DNA from: Mycobacterium sp. PO1 | GTDB lineage: Bacteria; Actinomycetota; Actinomycetes; Mycobacteriales; Mycobacteriaceae | Length of the DNA stretch: 64,000 nt | Assembly: GCF_017312405.1 (NCBI RefSeq) | Contig: NZ_BLTG01000007.1 | Coordinates: 81,672 to 145,671 of the forward strand | Direction: 5' to 3' | Position numbers and translations under genes: made by a program | Part shown: positions 16,543-27,582 of the stretch, one piece after another | How positions within the stretch are numbered: the stretch's first letter is position 1 | Layout: each line of letters begins with the position of its first letter | The notes under the pieces: generated by a model | The model's input: only the letters and a program-made list of their open reading frames with translations | What the model was told of the DNA's origin: nothing | Database searches by the model: none

Positions 16543-16636
16543 CACCCCATATTGACACCCGCCGCGCGGGGGGAGCAATATCAGGAAACGCGTGTTCGCA
16601 CATTTGGTGACGGCACCGCCGAGAGGAGTGTGTCCA

Positions 16637-17524
16637 GTGACGGTGAGCGAGCCTGTTCGACAGGTCGATTCCCCTGCCGGCAGCCCCGAGGCCGCCGCCC
16701 GCGGAGGACGGGGCGGAGCCGACGACGGCATGCTCGGGCTGGGCCTGCTGGCCGGACCGGCGAATGTGATCATGCAGCTGGCGCGTCCCGGGGTCGGTTA
16801 CGGAGTGCTGGAGAGCCGCGTCGAAAGCGGCCGCATCGACCGGCATCCGATCAAGCGCGCCCGCACCACCTTCACCTATCTCGCGGTGTCCACCAGCGGA
16901 ACGGCTGAGCAGAAGGCCGCCTTCCGGCGCGCGGTCAACGGGGCGCACGCGCAGGTGTTCTCCACCGACGAAAGCCCGGTGAAGTACCACGCCTTCGACA
17001 AGGACCTGCAGTTGTGGGTGGGCGCGTGCCTGTACAAGGGCGTCGTCGACGTGCACCGGATCTTCGGCGGAGAACCTGACGAGGACACCGCCGACCGGCT
17101 GTACCTGCAGGGGCGCGCGCTGGCCACGATGTTGCAGGTGCCCGAGTCGATGTGGCCCGCCGATCGCGCCGCGTTCGACCGCTACTGGCAGAAGTCCCTC
17201 GACGAGGTCCACATCGACGACACCGTCCGGGAGTTCCTCCATCCGATCGCACTCTCGCGTCTTCAGGGGCTCACCCTGCCCGGCCCGCTCCGGCGTCATA
17301 CCGAAGGGCTGGCCCTGCTCATCACCACCGGATTCCTGCCGCAGCGTTTCCGCGACGAGATGCGGCTGAGCTGGGGGCCCGAGCAGCAACGCCGGTTCGA
17401 CCGGCTGATGACGGTGCTGCGTACGGTGAACCGGATCTCGCCGCGAGTCGTGCGGGAATTCCCGTTCAACGTGCTGCTCAAGGACCTGGACTGGCGCATC
17501 CGCACGGGCCGTCCGCTGGTGTGA
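16637..17524 (+). CDS. DUF2236 (MpaB-type) oxygenase-like protein, Rv0276-like
   Basis: This 295-residue protein belongs to the oxygenase MpaB/latex-clearing-like family (DUF2236), whose characterised relatives bind haem b. Family marks are GLLAGPANVIMQLARPGVGY near the N-terminus, RTTFTYLAVSTSGT and VNGAHAQVFSTDESPVKYHA (with the conserved His of the NGxH-like motif), and LQLWVGACLYKGVVDVH. I chose the GTG at 16637 because GAGAGGAG stands 8 nt upstream. It is divergent from the TetR gene and ends in a hairpin before the ESX-3 promoter. The substrate is unknown. Confidence 0.82.
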   Translation: MTVSEPVRQVDSPAGSPEAAARGGRGGADDGMLGLGLLAGPANVIMQLARPGVGYGVLESRVESGRIDRHPIKRARTTFTYLAVSTSGTAEQKAAFRRAVNGAHAQVFSTDESPVKYHAFDKDLQLWVGACLYKGVVDVHRIFGGEPDEDTADRLYLQGRALATMLQVPESMWPADRAAFDRYWQKSLDEVHIDDTVREFLHPIALSRLQGLTLPGPLRRHTEGLALLITTGFLPQRFRDEMRLSWGPEQQRRFDRLMTVLRTVNRISPRVVREFPFNVLLKDLDWRIRTGRPLV

Positions 17525-17562
17525 CACCGCACCGCGCCGGTGATCTGGTTCACCGTGCGGTG
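17525..17562 (+). terminator. Compound hairpin between the DUF2236 gene and ESX-3
   Basis: Outer arms CACCGCAC / GTGCGGTG (8 bp) enclose an inner stem GGTGA / TCACC. It begins directly after the DUF2236 stop and insulates the ESX-3 promoter region. There is no U-tract. Confidence 0.55.
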
Positions 17563-17588
17563 CTACCCGGTGAGTCTCGACAGTGAGC

Positions 17589-17633
17589 TTATGCAATGCT
17601 AACTTCAGCAAAAGTTAGCTTAGCCATACATAA
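17589..17633 (+). promoter_or_regulatory. IdeR-like iron boxes upstream of ESX-3
   Basis: An AT-rich island holds the perfect inverted repeat GCTAACTT-N6-AAGTTAGC (17598-17619). Against the IdeR consensus (TTAGGTTAGGCTAACCTAA), 17615-17633 matches 14 of 19 and 17589-17607 matches 13 of 19, so two mirror-related IdeR sites could overlap here. IdeR with Fe(II) represses ESX-3 in mycobacteria. I see no long Zur palindrome. The sites lie 64-108 bp before the eccA3 start. Confidence 0.65.
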
Positions 17634-17696
17634 GTACGCGACGAGGGAGACTGCGGGCCCGGGGGACTGTCAGCCGGCACCGCGAATCACACACGC

Positions 17697-19559
17697 ATGG
17701 ACATTGGAAGTGACACCGTCGCGACGGTCGCCGGTCACCCGCACCGGATAGACCGCGACGTCATCAGCCGGTTCGCGACCTGCTGTCGCGCGCTCGGGTT
17801 GTCGGTGCACGACCGGCAGCGACCGGCGGATCTGGCCGCTGCCCGATCCGGGTTCGGCGCGCTGACCCGCGTCGCCGCCGACCAGTGCGACGCATGGACC
17901 GGCCTGGCCGCCGCCGGAGACGTGACACCGCAGGTGGTCGAGCAGATCTGGCAAACATCGGCCACCGCGGGCGCGCTGCAGCGTCAGATCGAGCTGGCGC
18001 CCGGCGCGCTCGGCTTCGGCTACGACACCGGTCTCTACCTGCGTTTCCGTGCCACCGCCCCGGCGGACTTCTCCCTTGCCTATGCGGTGTCCCTTTGCGA
18101 GGCAGCAGATTTCGGGACTGCTGAGCGCCTGGTCGGTGAGCTGCTGGAACACCGGCCCGGGTGGCTGCAGGCCCGCTGGGTGCGCGCGGCGATCCACTAC
18201 CGGGCCGAGCGTTGGTCCGACGTGGTGCGGATGCTGACGCCGATGGTCGGTGACCGGTCCCTCGACGACGCGAGCGCTCACGCCGCCCGGGTGACCCTCG
18301 GCATCGCGCTGGCACGGCTGGGCATGTTCGCACCCGCGCTTTCGCACCTCGAACAACCCGACGGCCCACTGACCGTCGCCGCGACCGACGGTGCGCTGGC
18401 CAAGGCGCTGGCCCTGCGCGCCCAGGGCGAGGACGACGACGCACGCGAGCTGCTGCAGGAGCTCTACGCCGCGAATCCCGAGAACGCGCAGATCGAAGAG
18501 GCCCTGTCCGACGCCACATTCGGGTTCGCGACCACCACGGCGGCGCGCATCGAGGCGCGCACCGATCCGTGGGATCCCGGCACCGAGCCCGGGGAATCGG
18601 ACTTCGTCGACCCCGGGGCCAAGGACCGCAAGGCGCACCTGCTGGTGGAGGCCGAGGCCGAGCTCGCCGAGTTCATCGGCCTCGAGGAGGTCAAATACCA
18701 GGTCGCCCGGCTGAAAAGCTCGGTGGCGATGGCGATCCGGCGCCAGGAGCGGGGGCTGGCCGTCGCCCAGCGCACCAATCACCTGGTGTTCGCCGGGCCG
18801 CCCGGAACGGGCAAGACCACCATCGCGCGGGTGGTCGCCAAGATCTATTGCGGACTGGGCCTGTTGAAGAAGGAGACCGTCCGCGAGGTGCACCGCGCCG
18901 ATCTGATCGGCCAGCACATCGGTGAGACGGAGGCCAAGACCAACGCCATCATCGACAGCGCGCTCGACGGTGTGCTGTTCCTCGACGAGGCCTACGCGCT
19001 CGTGTCCACCGGGGCCAAGAACGACTTCGGACTCGTCGCCATCGACACGCTGCTCGCGCGGATGGAGAACGACCGTGACCGTCTGGTCGTCATCGTCGCC
19101 GGCTACCGCAAAGACCTCGACACCTTCCTCGACACCAACGAGGGTCTGCGCTCCCGCTTCACCCGCAGCATCGACTTCCCGTCCTACTCGTCTAAGGAGC
19201 TCGCCGAAATCGCCACTCGCATGGCCGAGAAGCGGGACTCGCGCTTCGACCAGGCCGCCCGCGCCGACATGGAACGGCTCTTCGCCCACCTCGCGGAGTC
19301 CTCCACCCCCGACGCCGCGGGCGTGCAGCGACGCAGCCTCGACATCGCCGGCAACGGGCGTTTCGTGCGTAACCTCGTCGAGCGTTCCGAGGAGGAGCGC
19401 GAGTATCGCCTCGACCACACGCCGCGCACCGACGACGCCGGGGACTTCACCGACGACGAGCTGATGACCATCACCGCCGCCGACGTCGCCAACTCGGCGG
19501 CACCGCTGCTGCGCGGGCTCGGTCTGTCGGTGCCCGACCAACAGCCGGGCCGGTCGTGA
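17697..19559 (+). CDS. eccA3: ESX-3 AAA+ ATPase EccA3
   Basis: EccA is the cytosolic AAA+ ATPase of ESX systems; it acts on EspG-bound PE/PPE substrates. This copy has 620 residues (631 in M. tuberculosis). The N-terminal half (to about 280) is TPR-like helical repeats. A linker rich in Asp and Glu follows, then the AAA+ CbbX-type domain: Walker A GPPGTGKT (residues 367-374), Walker B VLFLDEAY, and the arginine-finger region GLRSRFTRSIDFPSYSS. It is the first gene of the operon, behind the IdeR-like boxes; the ribosome site before the ATG is weak. Its stop overlaps the eccB3 GTG by 4 bp. Confidence 0.97.
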   Translation: MDIGSDTVATVAGHPHRIDRDVISRFATCCRALGLSVHDRQRPADLAAARSGFGALTRVAADQCDAWTGLAAAGDVTPQVVEQIWQTSATAGALQRQIELAPGALGFGYDTGLYLRFRATAPADFSLAYAVSLCEAADFGTAERLVGELLEHRPGWLQARWVRAAIHYRAERWSDVVRMLTPMVGDRSLDDASAHAARVTLGIALARLGMFAPALSHLEQPDGPLTVAATDGALAKALALRAQGEDDDARELLQELYAANPENAQIEEALSDATFGFATTTAARIEARTDPWDPGTEPGESDFVDPGAKDRKAHLLVEAEAELAEFIGLEEVKYQVARLKSSVAMAIRRQERGLAVAQRTNHLVFAGPPGTGKTTIARVVAKIYCGLGLLKKETVREVHRADLIGQHIGETEAKTNAIIDSALDGVLFLDEAYALVSTGAKNDFGLVAIDTLLARMENDRDRLVVIVAGYRKDLDTFLDTNEGLRSRFTRSIDFPSYSSKELAEIATRMAEKRDSRFDQAARADMERLFAHLAESSTPDAAGVQRRSLDIAGNGRFVRNLVERSEEEREYRLDHTPRTDDAGDFTDDELMTITAADVANSAAPLLRGLGLSVPDQQPGRS

Positions 19560-21109
19560 CCGCGCCCGACGGGGACCGGCGTTCGTTCAGCTCGCGGACA
19601 CCGGCCAACGAGAACCCCGACCGCGTCAGCTACCGCCGCGGGTTCGTGACCCGGCATCAGGTGACCGGGTGGCGATTCGTCATGCGCCGCATCGCCTCCG
19701 GTGTCGCGCTGCACGACACGAGAATGCTGGTCGACCCGCTCCGCACCCAGTCGCGGGCCGTGCTCGTCGGCGCGCTGGTTCTCGTCACCGGCATCGTCGG
19801 CTGCTTCCTGTTCTCGCTGATCCGGCCCTCGGGGTCGGCGGGCGACGACGCGATCCTCGCCGACCGGGACACCGCAGCGCTGTACGTGCGTCTCGGCGAA
19901 CAGCTGCACCCGGTCCTGAACCTGGCCTCCGCGCGGCTCATCACCGGCCGGCCGGACAACCCGGCGCTGGTGAAGAGCAGCGAGCTCGACCAGTTCCCCC
20001 GCGGCAACATGCTCGGCATCCCCGGTGCCCCGGAACGCATGGTGGCCAACCAGACCCGCGACGCCTTCTGGACGGTCTGCGACGCGGCGACCGGATCCCA
20101 GGCCGGGGTCACGGTCATCGCCGGGCCGCCCGCCACCGACGGCGAGCGCGCCGGCGCCCTGCCCGCCGATCAGGCCGTGCTGGCCGAGAACGGCGACATC
20201 ACGTGGCTGCTGTGGAACGGTCGCCGCAGCGCGGTCGACCTCGCCGACCGTGCCGTGGTCGACGGCCTCGGCATCGGCGCCGAGATCGCCGGGCGAGGGC
20301 CACAGCCGATCGCCGACGGCCTGTTCAACGCGATACCCGAAGGGCCGGCGCTGGTCTCACCGCTGATCCCGGGAGCCGGCACACCCGCACAGGTGCCGCT
20401 GCCGGTCGATGCGCCGGTCGGGACGGTCCTGGTGGCCTACGAGGCGGACAACACGTTGCGCCATTACGTGGTGCTGCCCGACGGTCTGCAGCCCATCCCG
20501 GTGGTGCTGGCCTCGATCCTGCGCAACACCAACTCTTACGGTTTCGCCGCGCCCCCGCGGATCGGTGCCGACGAGGTGGCGCGGGTCCCGGTCGCCGACG
20601 GCATCGACACCTCGGTGTATCCGGCGCAGCCGCTCGACCTCGTCGACCCCACCGCCGACCCCGTCACCTGCGTCGTCTGGGCGAAACCGGAGGGTGCGCA
20701 GGAGAACTCGTTGACCTTGCTGTCCGGCTCCACGCTTCCCGCCCCGGCCGGACTGCATACCGTCGATCTGGTGAGTTCGGGCGGCCCGGGTGGACCGGCC
20801 ACCCGCGTAGCCCTGACCCCGGGCACCGGATACTTCGTCGACAGTCGCGGATCGCTGTTCTGGGTCAGCGACACCGGCGTGCGCTACGGCATCGACACCG
20901 GCCAGAGCGGCTCCGGTGAAGCCGGATTCGACTCCGTCGAGGCGCTCGGCTTGACCTCGGCTCCGCTGCCGATCCCGTGGTCGGTGCTGTCCCAGTTCGC
21001 CGCCGGTCCGACGCTGTCACGCGCCGACGCGCTCCTGGCGCACGACACGCTGGCTCCCGCCGCGGCGCCGGCCCGGTTGGAGAACCTCACGAGTATGGAA
21101 AACCCATGA
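19556..21109 (+). CDS. eccB3: ESX-3 core membrane protein EccB3
   Basis: EccB is a core subunit of the type VII membrane complex with one transmembrane helix and a large periplasmic part. This copy has 517 residues: a cytoplasmic N-terminus ([20 protein letters not shown], the conserved amphipathic part), the helix [19 protein letters not shown] near residues 68-86, and the repeat-type periplasmic domain beginning with the conserved [19 protein letters not shown]. Two Cys in the periplasmic part (near TVCDAATG and VTCVVW) can form the family disulfide. Start GTG and stop TGA overlap the neighbouring genes by 4 bp each, so it is translationally coupled on both sides. Confidence 0.97.
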   Translation: MTAPDGDRRSFSSRTPANENPDRVSYRRGFVTRHQVTGWRFVMRRIASGVALHDTRMLVDPLRTQSRAVLVGALVLVTGIVGCFLFSLIRPSGSAGDDAILADRDTAALYVRLGEQLHPVLNLASARLITGRPDNPALVKSSELDQFPRGNMLGIPGAPERMVANQTRDAFWTVCDAATGSQAGVTVIAGPPATDGERAGALPADQAVLAENGDITWLLWNGRRSAVDLADRAVVDGLGIGAEIAGRGPQPIADGLFNAIPEGPALVSPLIPGAGTPAQVPLPVDAPVGTVLVAYEADNTLRHYVVLPDGLQPIPVVLASILRNTNSYGFAAPPRIGADEVARVPVADGIDTSVYPAQPLDLVDPTADPVTCVVWAKPEGAQENSLTLLSGSTLPAPAGLHTVDLVSSGGPGGPATRVALTPGTGYFVDSRGSLFWVSDTGVRYGIDTGQSGSGEAGFDSVEALGLTSAPLPIPWSVLSQFAAGPTLSRADALLAHDTLAPAAAPARLENLTSMENP

Positions 21110-24100
21110 GCAGGCTGATCTTCGAGCACCGCAAGCGGATCCAGCCGCCGGCGACCCGTCAAGGCACCATCACCATCGAGCCGCCGCCGGAGCTGCCCCG
21201 GGTGGTGCCGCCGTCACTGCTGCGCCGCGTCCTGCCGTACCTGATCGTCATCCTGATCGTCGGGATGATCGTCGCACTGGTCGCCACCGGTCTGAGGTTG
21301 ATCTCGCCGACAACCCTGTTCTTCCCGTTCGTGCTGCTCCTGGCCGCGACCGCGCTGTACCGGGGCTCGGACAACAAGCTCCGCACCGAAGAGGTCGATG
21401 CCGAACGCGCCGACTACCTGCGCTACCTGTCGGTGATCCGCGACAACGTCCGCGCCCACGCCGACGAACAACGCGCCGGCCTGGAGTGGTCACATCCGGA
21501 CCCGGTGGCACTGGCCGGTGTGCCGGGCACCCGCCGGCAGTGGGAGCGCGACCCCCGCGACCGCGACTTCCTGGTGCTGCGCGCCGGCCTGCACGACCAG
21601 GCCCTCGACGCGGCACTGCGGGTCAAGGACACCGCCGAGGAGATCGACCTGGAACCGGTGTCGCACACGACGTTGCGCGGCCTGCTCGACACCCAGCGGA
21701 CCCTGCATGACGCTCCGGCCGGTATCGACCTGACCAAGGTCGCGCGGATCACCGTGGTGGGCGACGCCGACGAGGTCGATGGTGCTGTGCGCGCCTGGCT
21801 GGCCCAGGCGATGACCTGGCACGACCCCTCGGTGCTCGGAATCGGCTACGCAGGGCCGACATTGGACGACGACGACTGGTCGTGGCTGAAGTGGTTGCCC
21901 CATGTCGATGTGCCCGGCCAGGTCGACGGGGTCGGTCCCGCGCGTTATCTGACGGCCGACGCCACTGCGCTGCGCCGGCTGCTGGCCCCCGCCCTCGCCG
22001 ATCGGGGACCGTTCACCGGTGACGGCAGCGAAAACGTCAAGCACCTGCTGCTCGTGCTCGACGACCCCGACGCCGACCCCGACGAGCTGACCGGGGGAGT
22101 CGATCCCGCCGGCGTCACGGTCATCCATCGGACCGTCGCCGAACCGCACCGCGAGCAGTACCCGGATCCCGAGCGGCCCATCCTGCGGATCTCCGACGGC
22201 CGGATCCAGCGGTGGCAGACCGGCGGCTGGGCCCCCTACATCGACACTGCCGACCGGCTCGACGCGGCCGACGCGGGGCACCTCGCCCGCCGGCTCTCGC
22301 GCTGGGATTCCAATCCCAGCCACGGCCGCTCGGCCGCCACCGGTGGAGCGGCCTTCACCACGTTGCTCGGCATCCCGGACGCCTCGGCGCTGGACGTGGC
22401 CGCGCTGTGGGCCCCCCGCAACCGCGACGACGAGCTGCGGGTGCCGATCGGCGTCACCGCCACCGGCGAACCGCTGTACTTCGACCTCAAGGACGAAGCC
22501 GAGGGCGGAATGGGTCCCCACGGGTTGATGATCGGGATGACCGGCTCGGGCAAGTCCCAGACCCTGATGGCGATCCTGCTGTCGTTGCTGACCACCCACC
22601 CGGCCGACCGGCTCATCGTCATCTACGCCGACTTCAAGGGTGAGGCCGGGGCGGACATCTTCCGCAACTTCCCGCAGGTCGTCGCCGTCATCTCCAACAT
22701 GGCCGAGAAGCGTTCGCTGGCAGACCGGTTCGCCGACACCCTGCGCGGCGAGGTCGCCCGGCGCGAGCAGCTGCTCAAAGAGGCCGGCCGCCGGGTGCAG
22801 GGCAGCGCGTTCAACTCGGTCACCGAATACGAGAACGCCGTGGCCGAGGGACACGACCTGCCACCCATCCCGACGCTGTTCGTGGTGGCCGACGAGTTCA
22901 CCCTCATGCTCGCCGATCATCCCGAGTACGCCGACCTGTTCGACTATGTCGCCCGCAAGGGCCGCTCGTTCCGCATCCACCTGCTCTTCGCGTCCCAGAC
23001 GCTCGACGTGGGCCGGATCAAGGACATCGACAAGAACACGTCCTACCGGATCGGTCTGAAAGTGGCCAGCCCCAGCGTGTCCCGGCAGATCATCGGGGTG
23101 GAGGACGCGTACCACATCGAGTCGGGCCGGGAGCACAAAGGCGTGGGGTTCCTCGTCCCGGCGCCGGGCGCACTGCCGGTCAAGTTCCGCAGCACCTACG
23201 TCGACGGCATCTACGAGCCGCCACGCGTGGACCGGTCGATCGTCGTGCACGCCATCCCCAAGCCGCAGGCGTTCCCCGCCGGCTGGGTGGACCCGGAACC
23301 GGACACCGTCATCGTCGACGACGGCGCCGACGTCGAGGTGCTGCCGCCGCGCAAGCTGATCGCCACCATCGGCGACCAGCTGGCCCACTACGGACCGCGC
23401 GCACCGCAATTGTGGCTGCCGCCACTGGACGAGCCGATCGCGCTCGACGACGTACTGACCCGCTCGGGAATCGCGGCCGGGCAGTGGCGTTGGCCGCTCG
23501 GCGAGATCGACCGCCCCTTCGACATGCGGCGCGACACACTGGTTTTCGATGCCACCTCGGCCTCGTCGAACCTGGTGATCCACGGTGGCCCGAAGTCGGG
23601 CAAGTCCACCGCCCTGCAGACGTTCGTGCTCTCCGCGGCTGCCCTGCACGCGCCGGGTGACGTGACGTTCTACTGTCTGGACTACGGCGGCGGGCAGCTG
23701 CGGGCTCTGGACGGCCTCGCACACGTCGGTGGGGTGGCCTCCCCGCTGGAGTCGGAGAAGATCCGCCGCACCTTCGGCGAACTCGACCAGTTGCTGCGCG
23801 CCCGCCAGCAGGCCGGCGGGGCCAACGGCGGCGACTACCGCGACGGCTACGGCGAGGTGTTCCTGCTCATCGACAACCTGTACGCGTTCAGCCGGGACAA
23901 CACCGACACGTTCAACACCCGTAACCCACTGCTGGCCAAGGTGACCGAGCTGGTGAACACCGGCATGGCCTACGGCATCCACGTCGTGATCACGACCCCG
24001 AACTGGCTCGAGGTGCCGCTGGGGATGCGCGACGGGCTCGGGCTGCGCCTGGAACTGCGGCTGCACGACCCCCGCGACAGCAACGTGCGGGTCACCGGAG

Positions 24101-25074
24101 CGCTGCGCCGCCCCGCCGAGGCGGTGCCGGTCGACCAGCCCGGCCGCGGCCTGACCATGGCGGCGGAGCATTTCCTGTTCGCCCGCCCCTCCCTGGAATC
24201 GATTCCCGCGCTCAACGCCCGGCACCCCGACCGCAGCGCGCCGCCGGTGCGGCTGCTGCCGACCAACCTGTCACCCGATCGGCTGGGCCCGCTGTACCCG
24301 GCAGCGGAGCGGGTGGTCATCGGGCAGCGCGAGACCGACCTGGCGCCGGTCGGCGTCGACTTCACCGACAACCCGCTGATGATGGTGTTCGGCGACGCCA
24401 AGACCGGTAAGACGACGCTGCTGCGGCACCTGATCCGGACCATCCGGGAGAACTCGCGCCCGGACCAGGTGGCGTTCACGGTGCTCGACCGCCGGCTGCA
24501 CCTGGTCGACGAGCCGCTGTTCCCGGACAACGAGTACACCCCGAACATCGACCGGATCCTGCCGGCGATGCTGGGCCTGTCCGCGCTGATCGAGCAGCGC
24601 CGCCCACCCGCCGGCCTGAGCCCGCAGGAGCTCAGCCGCTGGGACTACCGCACCGTGGCCCGCGACAGCCACACCCACTACCTGATCATCGACGACGTCG
24701 ACCAGATCCCCGACGGCCCCGCCACCAGCGGCCCGTTCGCGGGACAGCGTCCGTGGACCCCGCTGCTCGGATTGCTCTCGCAGGCTTCCGATCTGGGGTT
24801 GCGGGTGATCGTCACCGCCCGGGCGGCAGGCTCGGCGCATGCGGTGATGACGGCACCGCTGCTGCGTCGGCTCAACGACCTGCAGGCGACCCTGCTGATG
24901 CTGTCGGGTAACCCGCAGGACAGCGGCAAGATCCGCGGGCACCGGTTCAGCCGGCTGCCGGTCGGGCGGGGCATGCTGCTCGACGCCACCGACACCCCGA
25001 GCTTCGTTCAACTCGTCAACCCGTTGGCTGAAGCCGCCATCGCCCACCGCGGCGGAGAGGAGAACCACCGATGA
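21106..25074 (+). CDS. eccC3: ESX-3 FtsK/SpoIIIE ATPase EccC3
   Basis: EccC is the motor ATPase and substrate receptor of the secretion channel. The protein has 1322 residues (about 1330 in M. tuberculosis). Two transmembrane helices lie near residues 40-90 ([35 protein letters not shown]). A domain of unknown function precedes three ATPase domains with Walker A motifs GMTGSGKS (about residue 477), GGPKSGKS (about 827) and GDAKTGKT (about 1095). The open frame extends upstream to 20977, but the ATG at 21106 overlaps the eccB3 stop (ATGA) and starts the conserved [15 protein letters not shown]. The stop overlaps PE5 by 4 bp. Confidence 0.97.
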   Translation: MSRLIFEHRKRIQPPATRQGTITIEPPPELPRVVPPSLLRRVLPYLIVILIVGMIVALVATGLRLISPTTLFFPFVLLLAATALYRGSDNKLRTEEVDAERADYLRYLSVIRDNVRAHADEQRAGLEWSHPDPVALAGVPGTRRQWERDPRDRDFLVLRAGLHDQALDAALRVKDTAEEIDLEPVSHTTLRGLLDTQRTLHDAPAGIDLTKVARITVVGDADEVDGAVRAWLAQAMTWHDPSVLGIGYAGPTLDDDDWSWLKWLPHVDVPGQVDGVGPARYLTADATALRRLLAPALADRGPFTGDGSENVKHLLLVLDDPDADPDELTGGVDPAGVTVIHRTVAEPHREQYPDPERPILRISDGRIQRWQTGGWAPYIDTADRLDAADAGHLARRLSRWDSNPSHGRSAATGGAAFTTLLGIPDASALDVAALWAPRNRDDELRVPIGVTATGEPLYFDLKDEAEGGMGPHGLMIGMTGSGKSQTLMAILLSLLTTHPADRLIVIYADFKGEAGADIFRNFPQVVAVISNMAEKRSLADRFADTLRGEVARREQLLKEAGRRVQGSAFNSVTEYENAVAEGHDLPPIPTLFVVADEFTLMLADHPEYADLFDYVARKGRSFRIHLLFASQTLDVGRIKDIDKNTSYRIGLKVASPSVSRQIIGVEDAYHIESGREHKGVGFLVPAPGALPVKFRSTYVDGIYEPPRVDRSIVVHAIPKPQAFPAGWVDPEPDTVIVDDGADVEVLPPRKLIATIGDQLAHYGPRAPQLWLPPLDEPIALDDVLTRSGIAAGQWRWPLGEIDRPFDMRRDTLVFDATSASSNLVIHGGPKSGKSTALQTFVLSAAALHAPGDVTFYCLDYGGGQLRALDGLAHVGGVASPLESEKIRRTFGELDQLLRARQQAGGANGGDYRDGYGEVFLLIDNLYAFSRDNTDTFNTRNPLLAKVTELVNTGMAYGIHVVITTPNWLEVPLGMRDGLGLRLELRLHDPRDSNVRVTGALRRPAEAVPVDQPGRGLTMAAEHFLFARPSLESIPALNARHPDRSAPPVRLLPTNLSPDRLGPLYPAAERVVIGQRETDLAPVGVDFTDNPLMMVFGDAKTGKTTLLRHLIRTIRENSRPDQVAFTVLDRRLHLVDEPLFPDNEYTPNIDRILPAMLGLSALIEQRRPPAGLSPQELSRWDYRTVARDSHTHYLIIDDVDQIPDGPATSGPFAGQRPWTPLLGLLSQASDLGLRVIVTARAAGSAHAVMTAPLLRRLNDLQATLLMLSGNPQDSGKIRGHRFSRLPVGRGMLLDATDTPSFVQLVNPLAEAAIAHRGGEENHR

Positions 25075-25379
25075 CCCTGCGTGTCGTCCCCGAAGGGCTC
25101 ACCGCCGCCAGCGCGGCGGTGGAGGCACTCACCGCGCGCATGGCCGCCGCCCAGGCCGCCGCCGCGCCGGTCGTCGGCGCCGTCGTTCCGCCGGCGGTCG
25201 ACCCGGTGTCCCTGCAGACCGCCGCGGCGTTCAGCGCCGCTGCGGCCGAACACCAGACGGTGGCGGCCCAGGGCGTCGAAGAACTCGGCCGCTCCGGTGT
25301 CGGGGTCGGCGAGTCCGCCGCCAGCTACGCCAGCGGTGACGCGATGGGCGCCACCGCCTACCTGATCGCCCGAGGCTGA
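25071..25379 (+). CDS. PE5: PE family protein PE5 (ESX-3 substrate)
   Basis: This 102-residue protein is exactly the length of M. tuberculosis PE5. It is a helical hairpin that pairs with PPE4. The N-terminal Pro-Glu is present ([17 protein letters not shown]), and the C-terminal secretion signal YxxxD is seen as YASGD. The ATG overlaps the eccC3 stop (ATGA), and PPE4 begins 5 bp after its end. PE-PPE pairs of ESX-3 are linked to siderophore use. Confidence 0.96.
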   Translation: MTLRVVPEGLTAASAAVEALTARMAAAQAAAAPVVGAVVPPAVDPVSLQTAAAFSAAAAEHQTVAAQGVEELGRSGVGVGESAASYASGDAMGATAYLIARG

Positions 25380-25384
25380 GCGGT

Positions 25385-26959
25385 ATGACGGCCCCCGTCT
25401 GGATGGCGTTGCCACCCGAGGTGCACTCGGCGTCGCTGAGCAGCGGCCCCGGTCCGGGGCCTCTGCTGGCAGCCGCAGGCACGTGGCACTCGCTGAGCGC
25501 CGAATATGCGACCGCAGCAGCCGAACTGACCGCCATCCTGGCCGACGTGCAGGCCGGAGCGTGGGAGGGGCCCAGCGCCGAACAGTACGTCGCGGCGCAC
25601 GCCCCCTACCTGGCTTGGCTGACTCAGCAGAGCGCCGTCAGCACGGCGACCGCGGCGCAGCACGAGACCGCGGCCGCGGCCTACTCGAGCGCGCTGGCGG
25701 CGATGCCCACCCTGCCGGAGCTCGCCCTCAACCACACCACCCACGCGGTGCTGGTGGCCACCAACTTCCTTGGCATCAACACCATCCCGATCGCGCTCAA
25801 CGAAGCCGACTACGTGCGGATGTGGATCCAGGCCGCCACCACCATGGGTACCTACCAGGCGGTCTCGGGCGCGGCCGTCGCCGCGACTCCGACGTCCACC
25901 CCGGCGCCGTTCATCCTGATGCCGGGGGTCGGCGAAGCCGGGCGCGCCGCCGCGGACACGATGGCCGCCGCCGCTCAGCTGCAGGCGGCCGAAGCAGGCA
26001 GCTCCTTCGATCTCGGCGACATCATCGCCGACCTGATCCGGTTCTACGGCGAGATCCTGCGGTTCCTGTTCGAGCCCATCATCGACTTCCTGCGCAACCC
26101 GATCGGCAACACGATCCAGCTGATCACCGACTTCCTCACCAACCCGGCGCAGGCACTGATCACGTGGGGGCCGTTCCTGTTCGCGGTGGCCTACCAGGCG
26201 GTTTCCTGGATCGGCGCCTCGATCCTGTACCCGTCGCTGCTGCTGGCCCCGCTGGTGGGCGCGGCGCTGGGCATCGTGCTGGGGATCGGCGCCTACCTGC
26301 TCGACCGGCTGCCCGAACAGCCTCCGGCCGAGGAACCCGTTGAGGAGACCGCGCCGGCCGCCCAAGGGCAGTCACCGACGCGCAGCGACCAGGGCCTGCC
26401 GGCCGCCCCGCTCTCGACGCCCGCGCCGGGAAGCGCTGCGCCCGCGGTCAACACCGTCTCCGCCGGATCGGCCCCCGGCGCGGCGGCACCGGCCTCGGCC
26501 GCAGCCCCCCTGGCGCCGTATGCGGTGGTGGGCCGCGACCCCGACGGCGGACTGTCACCCACCGTCCGTGACTCCACCGGGGCGAAGGCTCCTTCGGCGA
26601 CGATCCCCGCAGCCGCATCGGGCATCGCCGCCTCGGCCGCCGAACGACGTCGACGGCGCCGCAGGCAGAAAGAAGACATCAAAGGGCGCGGCTACGCCGA
26701 CGCCGTCATGGACTACGAGGACGAACCGGACGCCGACCCGACCGCGCCAGAGCCGGGTGTGAGCGCCTCGGCCCGCGGGGCCGGACCGATGGGGTTCTCC
26801 GGCACCGTCAGCACAGGCACCGAGCAGGCGGGCGGTTTGACCACGCTGGCCGGAGACTCGTTCGGCGGCGGGCCCAAGAGTCCGATGCTGCCGGGCAGCT
26901 GGGACCCCGACACCCCCACAGACGCAGACGACAACCACCACAGAGAGGAAAACCCATGA
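25385..26959 (+). CDS. PPE4: PPE family protein PPE4 (ESX-3 substrate)
   Basis: This 524-residue protein starts [15 protein letters not shown], with the PPE motif at residues 10-12. The first 180 residues form the PE-binding helical bundle with a W-x-G turn ([10 protein letters not shown]). A middle hydrophobic stretch follows (residues about 210-310, several membrane-prone helices such as [20 protein letters not shown]), then an Ala/Pro-rich low-complexity region. The C-terminal segment ([20 protein letters not shown], then [10 protein letters not shown]) is the usual PPE-PPW-like tail. The EspG3-binding tip is in the first domain. It pairs with PE5 and overlaps esxG by 4 bp. The M. tuberculosis protein has 513 residues. 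Confidence 0.95.
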   Translation: MTAPVWMALPPEVHSASLSSGPGPGPLLAAAGTWHSLSAEYATAAAELTAILADVQAGAWEGPSAEQYVAAHAPYLAWLTQQSAVSTATAAQHETAAAAYSSALAAMPTLPELALNHTTHAVLVATNFLGINTIPIALNEADYVRMWIQAATTMGTYQAVSGAAVAATPTSTPAPFILMPGVGEAGRAAADTMAAAAQLQAAEAGSSFDLGDIIADLIRFYGEILRFLFEPIIDFLRNPIGNTIQLITDFLTNPAQALITWGPFLFAVAYQAVSWIGASILYPSLLLAPLVGAALGIVLGIGAYLLDRLPEQPPAEEPVEETAPAAQGQSPTRSDQGLPAAPLSTPAPGSAAPAVNTVSAGSAPGAAAPASAAAPLAPYAVVGRDPDGGLSPTVRDSTGAKAPSATIPAAASGIAASAAERRRRRRRQKEDIKGRGYADAVMDYEDEPDADPTAPEPGVSASARGAGPMGFSGTVSTGTEQAGGLTTLAGDSFGGGPKSPMLPGSWDPDTPTDADDNHHREENP

Positions 26960-27249
26960 GCCTTCTCGATGCTCATATCCCGCAGCTGGTCGCCTCGGAG
27001 AGCGCGTTCGGCGCCAAGGCAGCCCTGATGCGCAGCACCATCGCCCAGGCGGAACAGGCCGCGCAGTCCGCGCAGGCGTTCCACATGGGCGAGTCGTCAG
27101 CGGCCTTCCAGGCCGCCCATGCGCGCTTCGTCGAGGTCTCGGCGAAGATCAACGCGCTGCTCGACCTCGCGCAGGCCAACGTCGGTGACGCTGCCGCCTC
27201 CTACGTCGCCGAGGACGCCGCCGCCGCCAGCACCTACACCGGCATCTGA
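26956..27249 (+). CDS. esxG: WXG100-family protein EsxG
   Basis: EsxG (97 residues) is half of the EsxG-EsxH heterodimer secreted by ESX-3, needed for iron uptake and, in pathogens, interference with ESCRT. It is a helical hairpin starting [19 protein letters not shown]; the turn reads MGESSAAF instead of WxG, as is usual for this subunit. The tail has YVAED, the YxxxD/E secretion signal. The ATG overlaps the PPE4 stop. Confidence 0.96.
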   Translation: MSLLDAHIPQLVASESAFGAKAALMRSTIAQAEQAAQSAQAFHMGESSAAFQAAHARFVEVSAKINALLDLAQANVGDAAASYVAEDAAAASTYTGI

Positions 27250-27285
27250 TCCGGTCCCAACCCGACCATCTACTAAGGACTTTCG

Positions 27286-27573
27286 ATGTCACAGATCATG
27301 TACAACTACCCGGCGATGCTCTCGCACGCCGGTGAGATGTCCAGCTACGCGGGCGCGTTGCACGCTGTCGGCGCCGAGGTGGCCGCCGAGCAGGCCGCGC
27401 TGCGGGGTGCCTGGCAGGGTGACACCGGCATGACATATCAGGCCTGGCAGGCGCAATGGAACACCGCGCTCGAGGAGCTGGTCCGCGCCTACCGGGCGAT
27501 GGCCGGCACCCACGAGATGAACACCACGTCGATGGCCGCCCGTGACCAGGCCGAAGGCGCCAAGTGGGGCTGA
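27286..27573 (+). CDS. esxH: WXG100-family protein EsxH
   Basis: EsxH (95 residues; TB10.4 homologue) begins [20 protein letters not shown] and has the WxG turn as [13 protein letters not shown]. It binds EsxG in an antiparallel four-helix bundle and coordinates zinc in known homologues. The ATG at 27286 stands after AAGGACTTTCG, 36 bp past esxG, the largest gap within the operon so far. Confidence 0.96.
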   Translation: MSQIMYNYPAMLSHAGEMSSYAGALHAVGAEVAAEQAALRGAWQGDTGMTYQAWQAQWNTALEELVRAYRAMAGTHEMNTTSMAARDQAEGAKWG

Positions 27574-27582
27574 TCGGCTTCC

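Noticed and set aside
21490..24225. 911-residue minus-strand open frame inside eccC3
   Set aside because: Antisense shadow of the conserved ATPase; rich in Arg, Gly, His and Gln with no motif.
25385..26959. PPE4 as a PGRS or MPTR-type surface protein
   Set aside because: No NxGxGN repeats; the tail is Ala/Pro-rich and the gene sits in the canonical ESX-3 position.
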